A DNA stretch of 64,000 nucleotides from CAVRQM01 sp963723455. GTDB lineage: Bacteria > Pseudomonadota > Alphaproteobacteria > Acetobacterales > Acetobacteraceae. Numbering within the stretch: the stretch's first letter is position 1; the number at the start of each line of letters is the position of its first letter. A program made the translations under genes and the position numbers. The DNA is taken from assembly GCA_963723455.1 (NCBI GenBank), contig CAVRQM010000001.1, positions 310,001 to 374,000 on the forward strand, in the 5' to 3' direction. The notes beneath the pieces were generated by a model, which did not search any database, was not told where the DNA came from, and worked only from the letters and a program-made list of their open reading frames with translations. This document shows, in pieces, positions 28,360 through 37,539 of the stretch.

Positions 28360-29436
28360 TTATGCCGCGTCCGCGATCCCGTTCCAAATCCGTATCGCCT
28401 GCACGGTCGCGGCAACGTCATGCACCCGCAGCATCGCCGCACCCCCGAGCAGGGCGGCAAGCCCGGCCGCCAGCGATCCTGGCACCCGCGCCGCCGGCTC
28501 CGGCTCGGCCGCCGCGGCGCCGAGAAAGCCCTTCCGGGACGCGCCGACCAGCACGCGGCAGCCGAGGTTCAGCAGCACCGGCAGGCGCGCCAGCATTTCC
28601 AGGTTGTGCGGCGGCAGCTTGGCGAAGCCGATGCCGGGATCGAGCATGACCAGGGCCGGGTCCAGCCCGGCCCGGTCCAGCCGGTCGCCCAGCTCGCGCG
28701 TGACCTCGACGGCCACGTCGTCGTAGCGGGCCAGGCCCGCCATTGTCGCCGGCACGCCGCGCATGTGCTGGATGATCGCCGGACAGCCCCGCTGCCGGAC
28801 CAGGGCGGCCGAGCGCGGATCGAAGGTCAGCCCGGACACGTCATTGACGATCCGCGCCCCGGCATCCAGGGCGGCGGCCATCGTCTCGGCATGGCGGGTG
28901 TCCACCGAGACCGCGGCGCCCCGCCCGGCCAGGCTGCGGATCACCGGCAGGATGCGCGCCTGCTCCACGTCCGCGGACGTTTCGGCGGCACCCGGCCGCG
29001 TACTCTCGCCGCCCACATCCAGGACATCCGCGCCCTCGGTCAGCAGCCGCGCCCCATGCGCGACCGCCGCCGCCGTATCCACGTAGCGGCCGCCATCGGA
29101 GAAACTGTCGGGGGTAACGTTGACGATGCCCATGACCAGCGGACGGTCGGCCGGAAGCCCGGCCCAGGGCGGCGGAGCCGTGGTAAGGCGGGCGAGTTCG
29201 GCGGACCAGCCGGCGGGGATGTCAGAGGCTGCCATCACCCCGGCCCTCTCCCGAAGGGAGAGGAGGCGTCCTTCTCCCTCTCCCGTCGGCAGAGGGCCGG
29301 GGTGAGGGTTTTCCCCATGCAGCCGCACCGCCGAGAAAGCCGCCGGGCCGCCGGCCAAAGGCAACGCCAGCCCCGCCGCCACTGCGTCGCGCGCCGCGCG
29401 GCCGTGCAGCAGCCCCAGCGGCTCGATCAGCCGCAC
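28360..29436 (-). CDS. folP: Dihydropteroate synthase with an inserted repeat-derived peptide
   Basis: Joins p-aminobenzoate to the FolK product. The catalytic TIM barrel starts near residue 97 (PLVMGIVNVTPDSFSDGGRY), with DVGGESTRPGA, NDVSGL, DPGIGFAK and VGASRKGFLG, all hallmark loops. Before it come about 95 residues: MRLIEPLGLLHGRAARDAV, an N-terminal segment I recall from acetic-acid-bacterial FolP, then NPHPGPLPTGEGEGRLLSL up to RERAG, which is encoded by a palindromic element inserted in frame. Start GTG 29436 lies 26 bases after the ftsH stop. Total 358 aa versus about 280 for E. coli. Activity is probably intact because the barrel is complete. Confidence 0.93.
   Translation of the reverse strand: MRLIEPLGLLHGRAARDAVAAGLALPLAGGPAAFSAVRLHGENPHPGPLPTGEGEGRLLSLRERAGVMAASDIPAGWSAELARLTTAPPPWAGLPADRPLVMGIVNVTPDSFSDGGRYVDTAAAVAHGARLLTEGADVLDVGGESTRPGAAETSADVEQARILPVIRSLAGRGAAVSVDTRHAETMAAALDAGARIVNDVSGLTFDPRSAALVRQRGCPAIIQHMRGVPATMAGLARYDDVAVEVTRELGDRLDRAGLDPALVMLDPGIGFAKLPPHNLEMLARLPVLLNLGCRVLVGASRKGFLGAAAAEPEPAARVPGSLAAGLAALLGGAAMLRVHDVAATVQAIRIWNGIADAA
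29233..29312 (-). repeat. Palindromic element inserted in frame in folP
   Basis: Outer arms caccccggccct (29236-29247) and 29293-29304 are 12-bp perfect inverted repeats. Inside is a second small hairpin (ctctcccgaagggagag, 29246-29262). This is the type of dispersed element that reads as HPGPLPxGEG or PSPxxGEG in many proteobacteria. It is read through without a stop as part of FolP, adding about 27 residues. A close relative lies at 50336-50412 and a diverged one at 26096-26166. Confidence 0.75.
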
Positions 29437-29462
29437 CGCGCGTCAGCGCGCGACCGGACGGC

Positions 29463-31382
29463 TCAGCCCGGCTGCGGCGCCGGACCCAGCCCGCCGGTCG
29501 CCGGCGGCAGCGGCCGGCCGGCGGTCGGCACCGAGGCGCGACGGCCATCCGGCGCCGGTTCGTCGTTGACCTTGCGGATCACCGGTTCGCCGCGGAGCAC
29601 CGTGCGGATCTCCTCGCCGGACAGCGTCTCGTACTCCAGCAATCCGCGCGCCATGCGGTGCAGCTCGTCAATGTTCTCGGTCAGGATGTGCTTGGCCGAG
29701 GCATAGGCGTGGTCGATGATCCGCTTCACCTCGCCCTCGATCTCGCGGGCGGTCTCCTCCGAGACGTTCTTGCTCTGCGTCACCGAATGGCCAAGGAACA
29801 CCTCCTGGCTGTTGTCGCCATAGGCGATCAGCCCGAGTTTCTCGCTCATGCCCCACTCGGTCACCATGCGCCGGGCGATCTCGGTCGCCTGCTTGATGTC
29901 CGACGATGCGCCCGACGACACTTTCTCCGCGCCGAAGATGATCTCCTCGGCGACGCGGCCGCCCATCGCCATGACCAGCTTGGCGAGCAGATAGGCCTTG
30001 CTGTGCGACAGGCGGTCGTTTTCCGGCAGGCTCATCACCAGTCCCAGCGCGCGGCCGCGCGGGATGATCGTGGCCTTGTGGACGGGATCACATTCCGGCT
30101 CGTGGATGGCGCACAGCGCGTGGCCGCCCTCGTGATAGGCGGTCATCCGCTTCTCGGCCTCGGTCATCACCAGGCTGCGGCGCTCCGCCCCCATCATCAC
30201 CTTGTCCTTGGCGTCCTCGAACTCCGCCATCGCCACCACGCGCTTGCCGATGCGTGCGGCCAGCAGCGCGGCCTCGTTGACCAAATTCGCCAGGTCGGCG
30301 CCCGAGAAGCCGGGCGTGCCGCGCGCGATCACCTTCGGATCGACGTCAGAGGCGAGCGGCACCTTGCGCATGTGCACGCGGAGAATCTTCTCGCGCCCGT
30401 TCACGTCCGGGTTCGGCACGACCACCTGGCGGTCGAACCGGCCGGGGCGCAGCAGCGCCGGGTCCAGCACGTCGGGCCGGTTGGTCGCGGCAATCAGGAT
30501 CACGCCCTCATTGCTCTCGAACCCGTCCATCTCGACCAGCATCTGGTTCAGCGTCTGCTCGCGCTCGTCGTTGCCGCCGCCCAGGCCGGCGCCGCGGTGC
30601 CTGCCGACGGCGTCGATCTCATCGATGAAGATGATGCACGGCGCGTTCTTCTTGCCCTGCTCGAACATGTCGCGCACGCGCGACGCGCCGACGCCCACGA
30701 ACATCTCGACGAAATCCGAGCCCGAGATGGTGAAGAACGGCACGTTGGCCTCGCCCGCGATGGCGCGCGCCAGCAGCGTCTTGCCGGTGCCTGGGGGGCC
30801 GACCAGCAGCACGCCCTTGGGGATTTTGCCGCCCAGCCGCTGGAACTTCTGCGGGTCCTTCAGGAACTCGACGATTTCCTGCAGCTCGCTTTTCGCCTCG
30901 TCGATGCCGGCCACGTCCTCGAACGTGACGCGGCCCTGCTTCTCCGTCAGCATCCGCGCGCGCGACTTGCCGAAACCCATCGCCCGGCCGCCGCCCGACT
31001 GCATCTGGCGCATGAAGAACACCCAGACGCCGACCAGCAGCAGCATCGGGAACCAGTTGACCAGGATGCGCAGAAGCGTGCTGTCGCTCTCCTCCGGCTT
31101 GGCAGTGACGCGCACGCCCTTGTCGGTCAGGCGCGAGACCAGCGACGGGTCATCCGGTGTGTAGGTCTGGAAGGTGCGGCTGTCGGTCAGCTCGCCGCTG
31201 ACGATGCGCCCCTGGATCAGCACCTCGCGCACCTGGCCGCTGTTGACGTCGCTGATGAAGTCCGAATACGGGATTTGGCTCGCCGCACTGCGCCCGGCTC
31301 CCGGCTGGAACAGGTTGAACAGCACCACCAGCAGCAGCGCGATGATGACCCACAGGGCCAGATTACGGCCGAAATTGCTCAT
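29463..31382 (-). CDS. ftsH: ATP-dependent zinc metalloprotease FtsH
   Basis: A membrane-anchored AAA protease that degrades misfolded membrane proteins and regulators such as sigma-32 and, in many proteobacteria, LpxC. The 639-aa protein has two transmembrane helices (6-25 and 104-124) flanking a periplasmic domain, Walker A GPPGTGKT (195-202), Walker B IIFIDEID (250-257), SRH NRPDVLDPALLRPGRFD and the zinc site HEGGH (417-421). Start ATG 31382 (MSNFGRNLALW). Downstream folP-glmM follow closely. The 188-bp gap to tilS probably holds its promoter, but I could not identify a sure one. Confidence 0.97.
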   Translation of the reverse strand: MSNFGRNLALWVIIALLLVVLFNLFQPGAGRSAASQIPYSDFISDVNSGQVREVLIQGRIVSGELTDSRTFQTYTPDDPSLVSRLTDKGVRVTAKPEESDSTLLRILVNWFPMLLLVGVWVFFMRQMQSGGGRAMGFGKSRARMLTEKQGRVTFEDVAGIDEAKSELQEIVEFLKDPQKFQRLGGKIPKGVLLVGPPGTGKTLLARAIAGEANVPFFTISGSDFVEMFVGVGASRVRDMFEQGKKNAPCIIFIDEIDAVGRHRGAGLGGGNDEREQTLNQMLVEMDGFESNEGVILIAATNRPDVLDPALLRPGRFDRQVVVPNPDVNGREKILRVHMRKVPLASDVDPKVIARGTPGFSGADLANLVNEAALLAARIGKRVVAMAEFEDAKDKVMMGAERRSLVMTEAEKRMTAYHEGGHALCAIHEPECDPVHKATIIPRGRALGLVMSLPENDRLSHSKAYLLAKLVMAMGGRVAEEIIFGAEKVSSGASSDIKQATEIARRMVTEWGMSEKLGLIAYGDNSQEVFLGHSVTQSKNVSEETAREIEGEVKRIIDHAYASAKHILTENIDELHRMARGLLEYETLSGEEIRTVLRGEPVIRKVNDEPAPDGRRASVPTAGRPLPPATGGLGPAPQPG

Positions 31383-31570
31383 GTCATTCCTTGGCCCGCA
31401 GGGCCTGACGCATTCCTGGCCCGGCGGCCATCCAGTCGCTTCCCACTCGGCTCGTCTTGCCTGCCACGTCCGACAAACGCGCCAGCATGACGCCGAGGGG
31501 CCTGATGCACAACATAGTGAGACGGCAGCGGTTCTCCACCCCCGGCAGAAGGTCGGGCCCAGGCCCCCGG

Positions 31571-32755
31571 TCAGATGGCCGAGGCCGGCACGAATCCGCC
31601 GCCGGCGACCGGGACGGCAGGCCACCAGCACAGCGCGGCGTCACCGTCCCAGGGATGAACGCAGGGCAGGCCGCCCGCGGCCGCCGCGATCGTCGCCCCT
31701 TCGGGGATGGGCAGCCCGCCGGGCAGCAGCCGGAACCGGCGGTCCCACACGGCGCCCGGCGCGGCCGGCACCGGTGCCCCGGTCGCCGCCGGCTCGCGCA
31801 GCGCCACCCAGCCGCCAGGCAGCGACCGCCCGGCCGGGCGCAGCATTACGCCGCCCAAGGTGGCGGCCCGGGGGGCGGCCAACCACCTGGCCAGCGCGCC
31901 CGGGCGCGGCGGACGGTCGGCGCCGGCCACCGCGCGCACCACCGCACCCAGGATCGCAGGCTCCGGCGGCAGCGCGTCCAGCAGCGCCCGGCCGTGCGGT
32001 TGCAGCGCCGCGTGGCGTCCAAGCCAGGCCGCCGCCGCCGCCTCGCGCGCCTGCCGGGATCGGCCCCTGGCCATGCTGGCCGCCACGAGCGCGGCGGTCG
32101 CCTTCCCGCTGCCGTCCGGGTCGCGCCGCAACTGCCGCAGCCGCGCCCGCAGGCCGGCAGGATCACGGTTTGACGGATCTTCGACCCACTCCATCCCCGC
32201 CGCCCGCAGCGTCGCGCGCAGCCGCGATGGCGGCAGCGCCAGCAACGGCCGCAGCAGCCGGAGCCACGCTGTCTCGACAAGCGCGGCCATCCCCGCCAGC
32301 CCGTCGGCATGGCTGCCGCGCAGCATCCGCATCGCCACCGTCTCGGCCTGATCGGCGGCGTGGTGCCCCAACAGCAGATGCACGACACCCTGCGCCCGAC
32401 AGGCGTCGCCCAGCGCCGCGTAGCGGGCGTCGCGCGCCCGCTCCGCCAGGCGCGGACCGGGCACCAGGCCGTGCAGCGTCAGGATGCGCCCGGCGATGCC
32501 GCGCCCGGCCAGCCGGCGCGTGGTCAGCGCGGCCTCGGCCGCGGAGTCGGGGCGCAGCCGGTGATCGACGGTCAACGCCAGGCACGCGCCGCCGCGCGCT
32601 CGCGCCCAGCCGTCGGCCAGCAGCGCCAAAGCCATGCTGTCCGCCCCGCCCGAGACCGCGACGGCGAGCCGCGGCGCCGGCTCGAACGGGCCGAGCCGCT
32701 CCAGCAGCGGCGCGAACTCCGCGTCGGCGACCGGGGCGGCGGGGCCGTCCGTCAG
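31571..32755 (-). CDS. tilS: tRNA(Ile)-lysidine synthase, apparent CTG start
   Basis: TilS modifies C34 of tRNA-Ile(CAU) to lysidine, essential for AUA decoding. The PP-loop SGGADSMALALLADGWA is near residues 35-51, followed by LALTVDHRLRPDS and LGHHAADQAETVAMRMLRG, all diagnostic. The first ATG (32635) falls inside the PP-loop and cannot be the true start. The frame continues upstream through RLAVAVSGGADS to a CTG at 32755 that overlaps the cpoB stop as CTGA; no ATG, GTG or TTG is available in between. About 394 aa. The start is inferred; a small sequence error is the other explanation. Confidence 0.85.
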   Translation of the reverse strand: MTDGPAAPVADAEFAPLLERLGPFEPAPRLAVAVSGGADSMALALLADGWARARGGACLALTVDHRLRPDSAAEAALTTRRLAGRGIAGRILTLHGLVPGPRLAERARDARYAALGDACRAQGVVHLLLGHHAADQAETVAMRMLRGSHADGLAGMAALVETAWLRLLRPLLALPPSRLRATLRAAGMEWVEDPSNRDPAGLRARLRQLRRDPDGSGKATAALVAASMARGRSRQAREAAAAAWLGRHAALQPHGRALLDALPPEPAILGAVVRAVAGADRPPRPGALARWLAAPRAATLGGVMLRPAGRSLPGGWVALREPAATGAPVPAAPGAVWDRRFRLLPGGLPIPEGATIAAAAGGLPCVHPWDGDAALCWWPAVPVAGGGFVPASAI

Positions 32756-33657
32756 CGGCAGACCGCCCGCCCGCGCGCGGCGACGATCGCGCCGCGCAGA
32801 TCGGGGCGCGGCGACGGAAACTCGACGCGAAGCTTGTCCAGCGTCTGGCAGGCCGCCTTCTTGTCGCCCAGCGCAGTCAGCGAATTGGCCAGGCCGAGCA
32901 GGCTGTCCGGCGCGCGCAGGCCGCGCGCACTGCGGCGATAGGCGTCGTCATAGGCGATGGCGGCGGCAGGGAAGTTGCGCTCGCCGGCCAGCGCCTGCGC
33001 CAGCAGGAACTGCGCATCGGTGCCGCGCGGGCCGCGCCCGCTGGCCAGCACCTCCCGCGCCGCCGCCTCGGCCGCAGGGTAGTCGCGCCGCGCCAGGGCC
33101 GAGTTGCCGGCCGCCAGCGCGACCTCTGGGGTGCGCCGCGCGACCACCGGGGGCGGCGGCGGCGGCGCGGCAGGCCTGCCCAGCAATCCCGCCGACGGAG
33201 CCAAGGCCGCGGCGGCCCCCTGGCCGGCGCCCGGGACCGTCCCGGCGCTGCCGGTCAGCCTGAATTGCAGGTCGCCGATCTGCTTGGCCAGATCCTGCTC
33301 GGATTGTTGGCGGGCGTTGTCCACCTCGTCGATGCGGCCGCGCAGCTGGCGCACCTGATCCTCAAGCTGGCTGACCCGGTTGAGCAGCTGGGCGTTGATG
33401 TCGCTCGGCGCACCCGGCGCCGCGACCGGCGGCGGCTCATAGGCCTGCCCGCCCCCCTGGTACGCGCCGCCGCCGCCACCACCGCCCTGCTGCCGCATCT
33501 GCTCCAGCTCGTGCCGCAGCTCCAGGATCTGGTTCTGCAGTTGGATCCCCTCGCGGCTTTCCATCTGCGCCTGCGCCGGCCGCGCGACCGGGGCCTGCGC
33601 CACCGTCAGCGCCATCGCCACGCCGATTGTCATGCCCAGGGCCGACAGCCTGCTCAT
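32752..33657 (-). CDS. cpoB: Tol-Pal system protein CpoB/YbgF
   Basis: A periplasmic protein coordinating peptidoglycan synthesis with outer-membrane constriction together with TolA and PBP1B. The 301-aa protein has a signal peptide (MSRLSALGMTIGVAMALTVA, cleavage after AQA near 31), a coiled coil (QNQILELRHELEQMRQQ and later NRVSQLEDQVRQLRGRIDEV), a Gly/Pro linker and C-terminal TPR repeats (FLLAQALAGERNFPAAAIAY, SLLGLANSLTALGDKKAACQ). ATG 33657 has GGAGAGA upstream. It follows pal but is separated from it by an intrinsic terminator, so it may need its own promoter. Confidence 0.9.
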   Translation of the reverse strand: MSRLSALGMTIGVAMALTVAQAPVARPAQAQMESREGIQLQNQILELRHELEQMRQQGGGGGGGAYQGGGQAYEPPPVAAPGAPSDINAQLLNRVSQLEDQVRQLRGRIDEVDNARQQSEQDLAKQIGDLQFRLTGSAGTVPGAGQGAAAALAPSAGLLGRPAAPPPPPPVVARRTPEVALAAGNSALARRDYPAAEAAAREVLASGRGPRGTDAQFLLAQALAGERNFPAAAIAYDDAYRRSARGLRAPDSLLGLANSLTALGDKKAACQTLDKLRVEFPSPRPDLRGAIVAARGRAVCR

Positions 33658-33704
33658 GCTCGTCTCTCCACGCCGATCCGCGGGCAGGATACCGCGCGCC
33701 GCCC

Positions 33705-33748
33705 GCAAAAGAAAAACCGGCGGCCCACCCTGTCGGGGGCCGCCGGTT
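33705..33748 (-). terminator. Rho-independent terminator after pal
   Basis: Arms 33715-33726 and 33737-33748 form a 12-bp perfect GC-rich stem (aaccggcggccc) with a 10-base loop. Read on the minus strand it is followed by TTTTTCTTTTG (33716-33706), a textbook intrinsic terminator placed 32 bases after the pal stop and 48 bases before the cpoB start. Confidence 0.85.
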
Positions 33749-33779
33749 CCCGGAACACGCCGCGCGAGCGCAGCCGTGA

Positions 33780-34259
33780 CTACTGGACGGTGGTGATGGC
33801 GTTGCGGTTCTGCGCCCAGGCGGCCTCGTCGGAACCCTCGGCGGTCGGGCGATCCTTGCCGTAGCTGATGGTCGAGATGCGCGAGCTGGCCACGCCCTTG
33901 GCCACCAGATAGTCGCGCGCGGCGTTGGCGCGGCGCTGGCCGAGGGCGATATTGTACTCCTCGGTGCCGCGCTCGTCGCAGTTGCCGGCGACCTGCACGT
34001 GGTCCTGCGGGTACTGCTGCAGGAACCCCGACTGCCGATCCAGGGTGCTCTGCGCATCGCTGCTCAGGCTCGACAGGTTGGTGGCGAAGAACACGCGGTC
34101 GCCCGCCTTGGCCACCAGATCTTCCTGGCTGCCGGGGGCCGGGCCGGAGGTGGTGGCCGTGGTGCCGGCGCCGCTGGACGCCGCCGTCGGGGCAGGCGGC
34201 GTGCTGCAGGCGGCCAGCAGCGTTGCCAGTGCCACGGCGGCGAGGAGCTTCATCTTCAT
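33780..34259 (-). CDS. pal: Peptidoglycan-associated lipoprotein Pal
   Basis: Anchors the outer membrane to peptidoglycan and interacts with TolA/TolB. The 159-aa protein has lipoprotein signal MKMKLLAAVALATLLAAC (C18), a Thr/Ser/Pro linker and the OmpA_C domain with VQVAGNCDERGTEEYNIALG and RRANAARDYLVAKGV, including the diaminopimelate-binding Asp and Arg. The end (NRNAITTVQ) matches Pal proteins. It lies downstream of tolB with a 189-bp gap that contains a possible promoter. Confidence 0.96.
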   Translation of the reverse strand: MKMKLLAAVALATLLAACSTPPAPTAASSGAGTTATTSGPAPGSQEDLVAKAGDRVFFATNLSSLSSDAQSTLDRQSGFLQQYPQDHVQVAGNCDERGTEEYNIALGQRRANAARDYLVAKGVASSRISTISYGKDRPTAEGSDEAAWAQNRNAITTVQ

Positions 34260-34351
34260 GTGTCGGTGTCCCTGGGAGGTTCAGCAGGCGTGGTCATGAC
34301 GTTCGCCGAGGCCGCGCGAAACGCTCGCGACGCCGCGGCAACACAGCACGG

Positions 34352-34380
34352 CGCTTAGTGGCCGTAACGAAGCCGGTCAA
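34352..34380 (-). promoter_or_regulatory. Possible sigma-70 promoter upstream of pal
   Basis: On the minus strand TTGACC (34380-34375) and TAAGCG (34357-34352) are 17 bases apart, about 95 bases before the pal start in the tolB-pal gap. The -35 is good, the -10 is weak. It would allow extra transcription of the abundant lipoprotein, as is common for pal. Confidence 0.3.
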
Positions 34381-34448
34381 GGATGGTGGCGCGACGGCAC
34401 CGACATGACTGCCCTGCTCACGACGAATCGTTCTCCGGCTGCGCGAAC

Positions 34449-35867
34449 TCAGGGCAGCAGCGGCCCCCAGGCGGGATCGGAGCCGTCCGTCGGGGTCAGG
34501 ACCTCGCGCTCGTTGAAGCCGGTGATGTCGATCGAGACGAGCCGCGACGAGTAGCCCTGCCCCTGACTGCCCGACGCGGTCTGCCGATAGAACATCAGCA
34601 CCCGCCCGTTCGGGCAAAAGGTCGGGCCATCGACGAAGTAGCTCTGCGACAGCGTGCGCTCGCCGCTGCCATCCGGGTGCATCACGCCGATCGCGAACGT
34701 GCCGCCCTTGAACCGCGTGAACGCGATCAGGTCGCCGCGCGGCGACCACACCGGGCTGGCGTATTGCCCATCGCCGAAGCTGATGCGCCGGGCGCCCCCG
34801 CCATCCGCGCCCATGAGGTACAATTGCTGGTCGCCGCCGCGGTCGGAGTTGAACACGATCTGGCTGCCGTCCGGACTGTAGCAGGGCGACACGTCGATCG
34901 AGCCGCTGTCGGTCAGCCGCCGGCTGCCGCCGCCCAGGCTGACCACGTAGATGTCGGAACCGCCGCCATGCGTCTGCGCCATGATGACGCTGCTGCCGTC
35001 CGGGCTGAAGCGCGGCGACAGGGTGATGCCGGAGAAGTCGCCCAGCACCCGCTGCCTGCCGCTGGCCAGGTTGAACAGGTACACGCGCGGCCGGTTGCCG
35101 GCATAGCTCATGAAGGCGATGTCGTCGCTGTGCGGCGCGAAGCGCGGCGTCAGCACCAGCGAGCTGCCATTGGTCAAAAAGCGGTTGTTGGCCGCATCCT
35201 GGTCCATGATGGCCAGTCGCTTGGTGCGCCGCCCCTTCGGACCGGTCTCGGCCACATAGACGATGCGGGTGTCGAAATAGCCGGTGTCGCCGATCAGCCG
35301 CTGATAGACGGCATCGGCGATCTTGTGGGCGATCCGCCGCCAGTTGGCTGACGGGGTGGTGAACGCCGTGCCCAGCGACTGCGTGCCGGGCAGCACGTCC
35401 CATAGCCGGAACTCGACCCGCACCGAGTCGCCCTGATCGGCCACGGTGCCGGTGACCAGCGCCTGCGCGCCCAGCGCCTTCCAGTTCGTGAAGTTGGGCA
35501 CCGCGGCCTCGGGCGCCGCGCCATAGGCGGCCTGGTCGATCGGGCGGAACAGACCGCAATTTTGCAAATCGGCGGTGACGACCTGGGTGATCTGCGCGCC
35601 CAGTGGACCGCCGCCTCCCAACGGAGTGATGGCGATCGGGATCGGCGCGGTGTGGGCGCGATCGACGACGATCTGCTGATCGGAACCTGATGCCGCGCCG
35701 CCCGCGGGGGGCGCGAGCGGCATCGGCGCTGGGGCGGCCGGCGACGGCCTCCCGCCCAGCACGGATTGCGCGTGCGCCAGGCCGGGGGCCGCCAGCAGCG
35801 ACGCCCCGCCCGCCACCAACGCGCGACGGCCGATGCGCGGCCAGCCGAACCGATCGTCGATCGTCAT
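34449..35867 (-). CDS. tolB: Tol-Pal translocation protein TolB
   Basis: A periplasmic beta-propeller that cycles between Pal and TolA. The 472-aa protein has an N-terminal signal with paired arginines (PRIGRRALVAGGASLLAAPG, then AHA), the TolB N-domain (about 45-180) and six propeller blades marked by LTPRFAPHSDDIAFMSY, LSPRFSPDGSSVIMAQTHGG, VSPCYSPDGSQIVFNSDRGG. The RR followed by a short hydrophobic stretch looks more Tat-like than an average Sec signal. Start ATG 35867 has GAGGTAG upstream. It is downstream of tolA by 66 bases. Confidence 0.96.
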   Translation of the reverse strand: MTIDDRFGWPRIGRRALVAGGASLLAAPGLAHAQSVLGGRPSPAAPAPMPLAPPAGGAASGSDQQIVVDRAHTAPIPIAITPLGGGGPLGAQITQVVTADLQNCGLFRPIDQAAYGAAPEAAVPNFTNWKALGAQALVTGTVADQGDSVRVEFRLWDVLPGTQSLGTAFTTPSANWRRIAHKIADAVYQRLIGDTGYFDTRIVYVAETGPKGRRTKRLAIMDQDAANNRFLTNGSSLVLTPRFAPHSDDIAFMSYAGNRPRVYLFNLASGRQRVLGDFSGITLSPRFSPDGSSVIMAQTHGGGSDIYVVSLGGGSRRLTDSGSIDVSPCYSPDGSQIVFNSDRGGDQQLYLMGADGGGARRISFGDGQYASPVWSPRGDLIAFTRFKGGTFAIGVMHPDGSGERTLSQSYFVDGPTFCPNGRVLMFYRQTASGSQGQGYSSRLVSIDITGFNEREVLTPTDGSDPAWGPLLP

Positions 35868-35933
35868 GGGTCTACCTCGTACTCTCACGATATGATGCGG
35901 ACGCGAAGGCGGGGTGAGGGACTGGCCGGCACG

Positions 35934-36917
<984 letters not shown>

Positions 36918-36929
36918 CGCGCCAAGGCC

Positions 36930-37466
36930 TCAGCCCTTCGGCCGCGCCTGGCTGCTCGGCACGGCAGCGGCAGGGGCCGGGGCGGCCGGCGCGGCAAAGT
37001 CAGGCGCGGTCGAGGGCGTCGTGCTGTCGGCCGCCGGCACCCCGGCCGGGGTCTCGGACAGCAGCGCCACCTTGGTGAAGCCGCCAGCGACGATGGTGCC
37101 CATCACCTCGATGATGCGGCCGTAGCTGTTGGCCTTGTCGCCGCGGACGAAAATGCGGCGATCCTTCTGGTCCTGCGCGATCGCCTGCAGCCGTGTCACC
37201 AGCTCGGGCAACTGCACTTCCGCATCCTGCAGGAACACCTTGCCGGCGGCATCGACCGAGACGGTGATCGGGGTCGCGTCCTGGTTGATCGGGCTGGCGT
37301 CCGCCTTGGGCAGATCGACATTGATGGCGCTGCTCATCAGCGGCGCGGTGACCATGAAGATGATGAGCAGCACCAGCATCACGTCCACCAGCGGCGTGAC
37401 GTTGATCTCCGCCAGCGGGCGATAGCGGGTGCGGGTGCGGCCGTTGCCGCCGAGCGACATGGCCAT
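36930..37466 (-). CDS. tolR: Tol-Pal/biopolymer transporter subunit TolR
   Basis: An ExbD/TolR family protein forming the proton channel with TolQ. The 178-aa protein has one transmembrane helix with the essential aspartate (PLVDVMLVLLIIFMVTAPL, D at about residue 28) after the conserved RPLAEINVTP, and a periplasmic domain with ITVSVDAAGKVFLQDAEV and IFVRGDKANSYGRIIEVM. The last 30 residues are an Ala/Pro/Ser tail, longer than in E. coli. It starts 73 bases after tolQ and ends 12 bases before tolA. Confidence 0.95.
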   Translation of the reverse strand: MAMSLGGNGRTRTRYRPLAEINVTPLVDVMLVLLIIFMVTAPLMSSAINVDLPKADASPINQDATPITVSVDAAGKVFLQDAEVQLPELVTRLQAIAQDQKDRRIFVRGDKANSYGRIIEVMGTIVAGGFTKVALLSETPAGVPAADSTTPSTAPDFAAPAAPAPAAAVPSSQARPKG

Positions 37467-37539
37467 CAGCGGTGCGCGTCCGACACGCCCGCATCCCGGC
37501 CCGCCGCCGCTGGCGGAGTGGGCCGCCAGCCGCGCCGCA

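Noticed and set aside
31174..33864. Very long antisense frame opposite tilS, cpoB and ftsH start
   Set aside because: Arg/Pro/Ala-rich translation with no domain; arises from high GC and lies opposite well-supported genes. The same holds for long frames at 11727-13898, 39948-41987 and 46989-49190.
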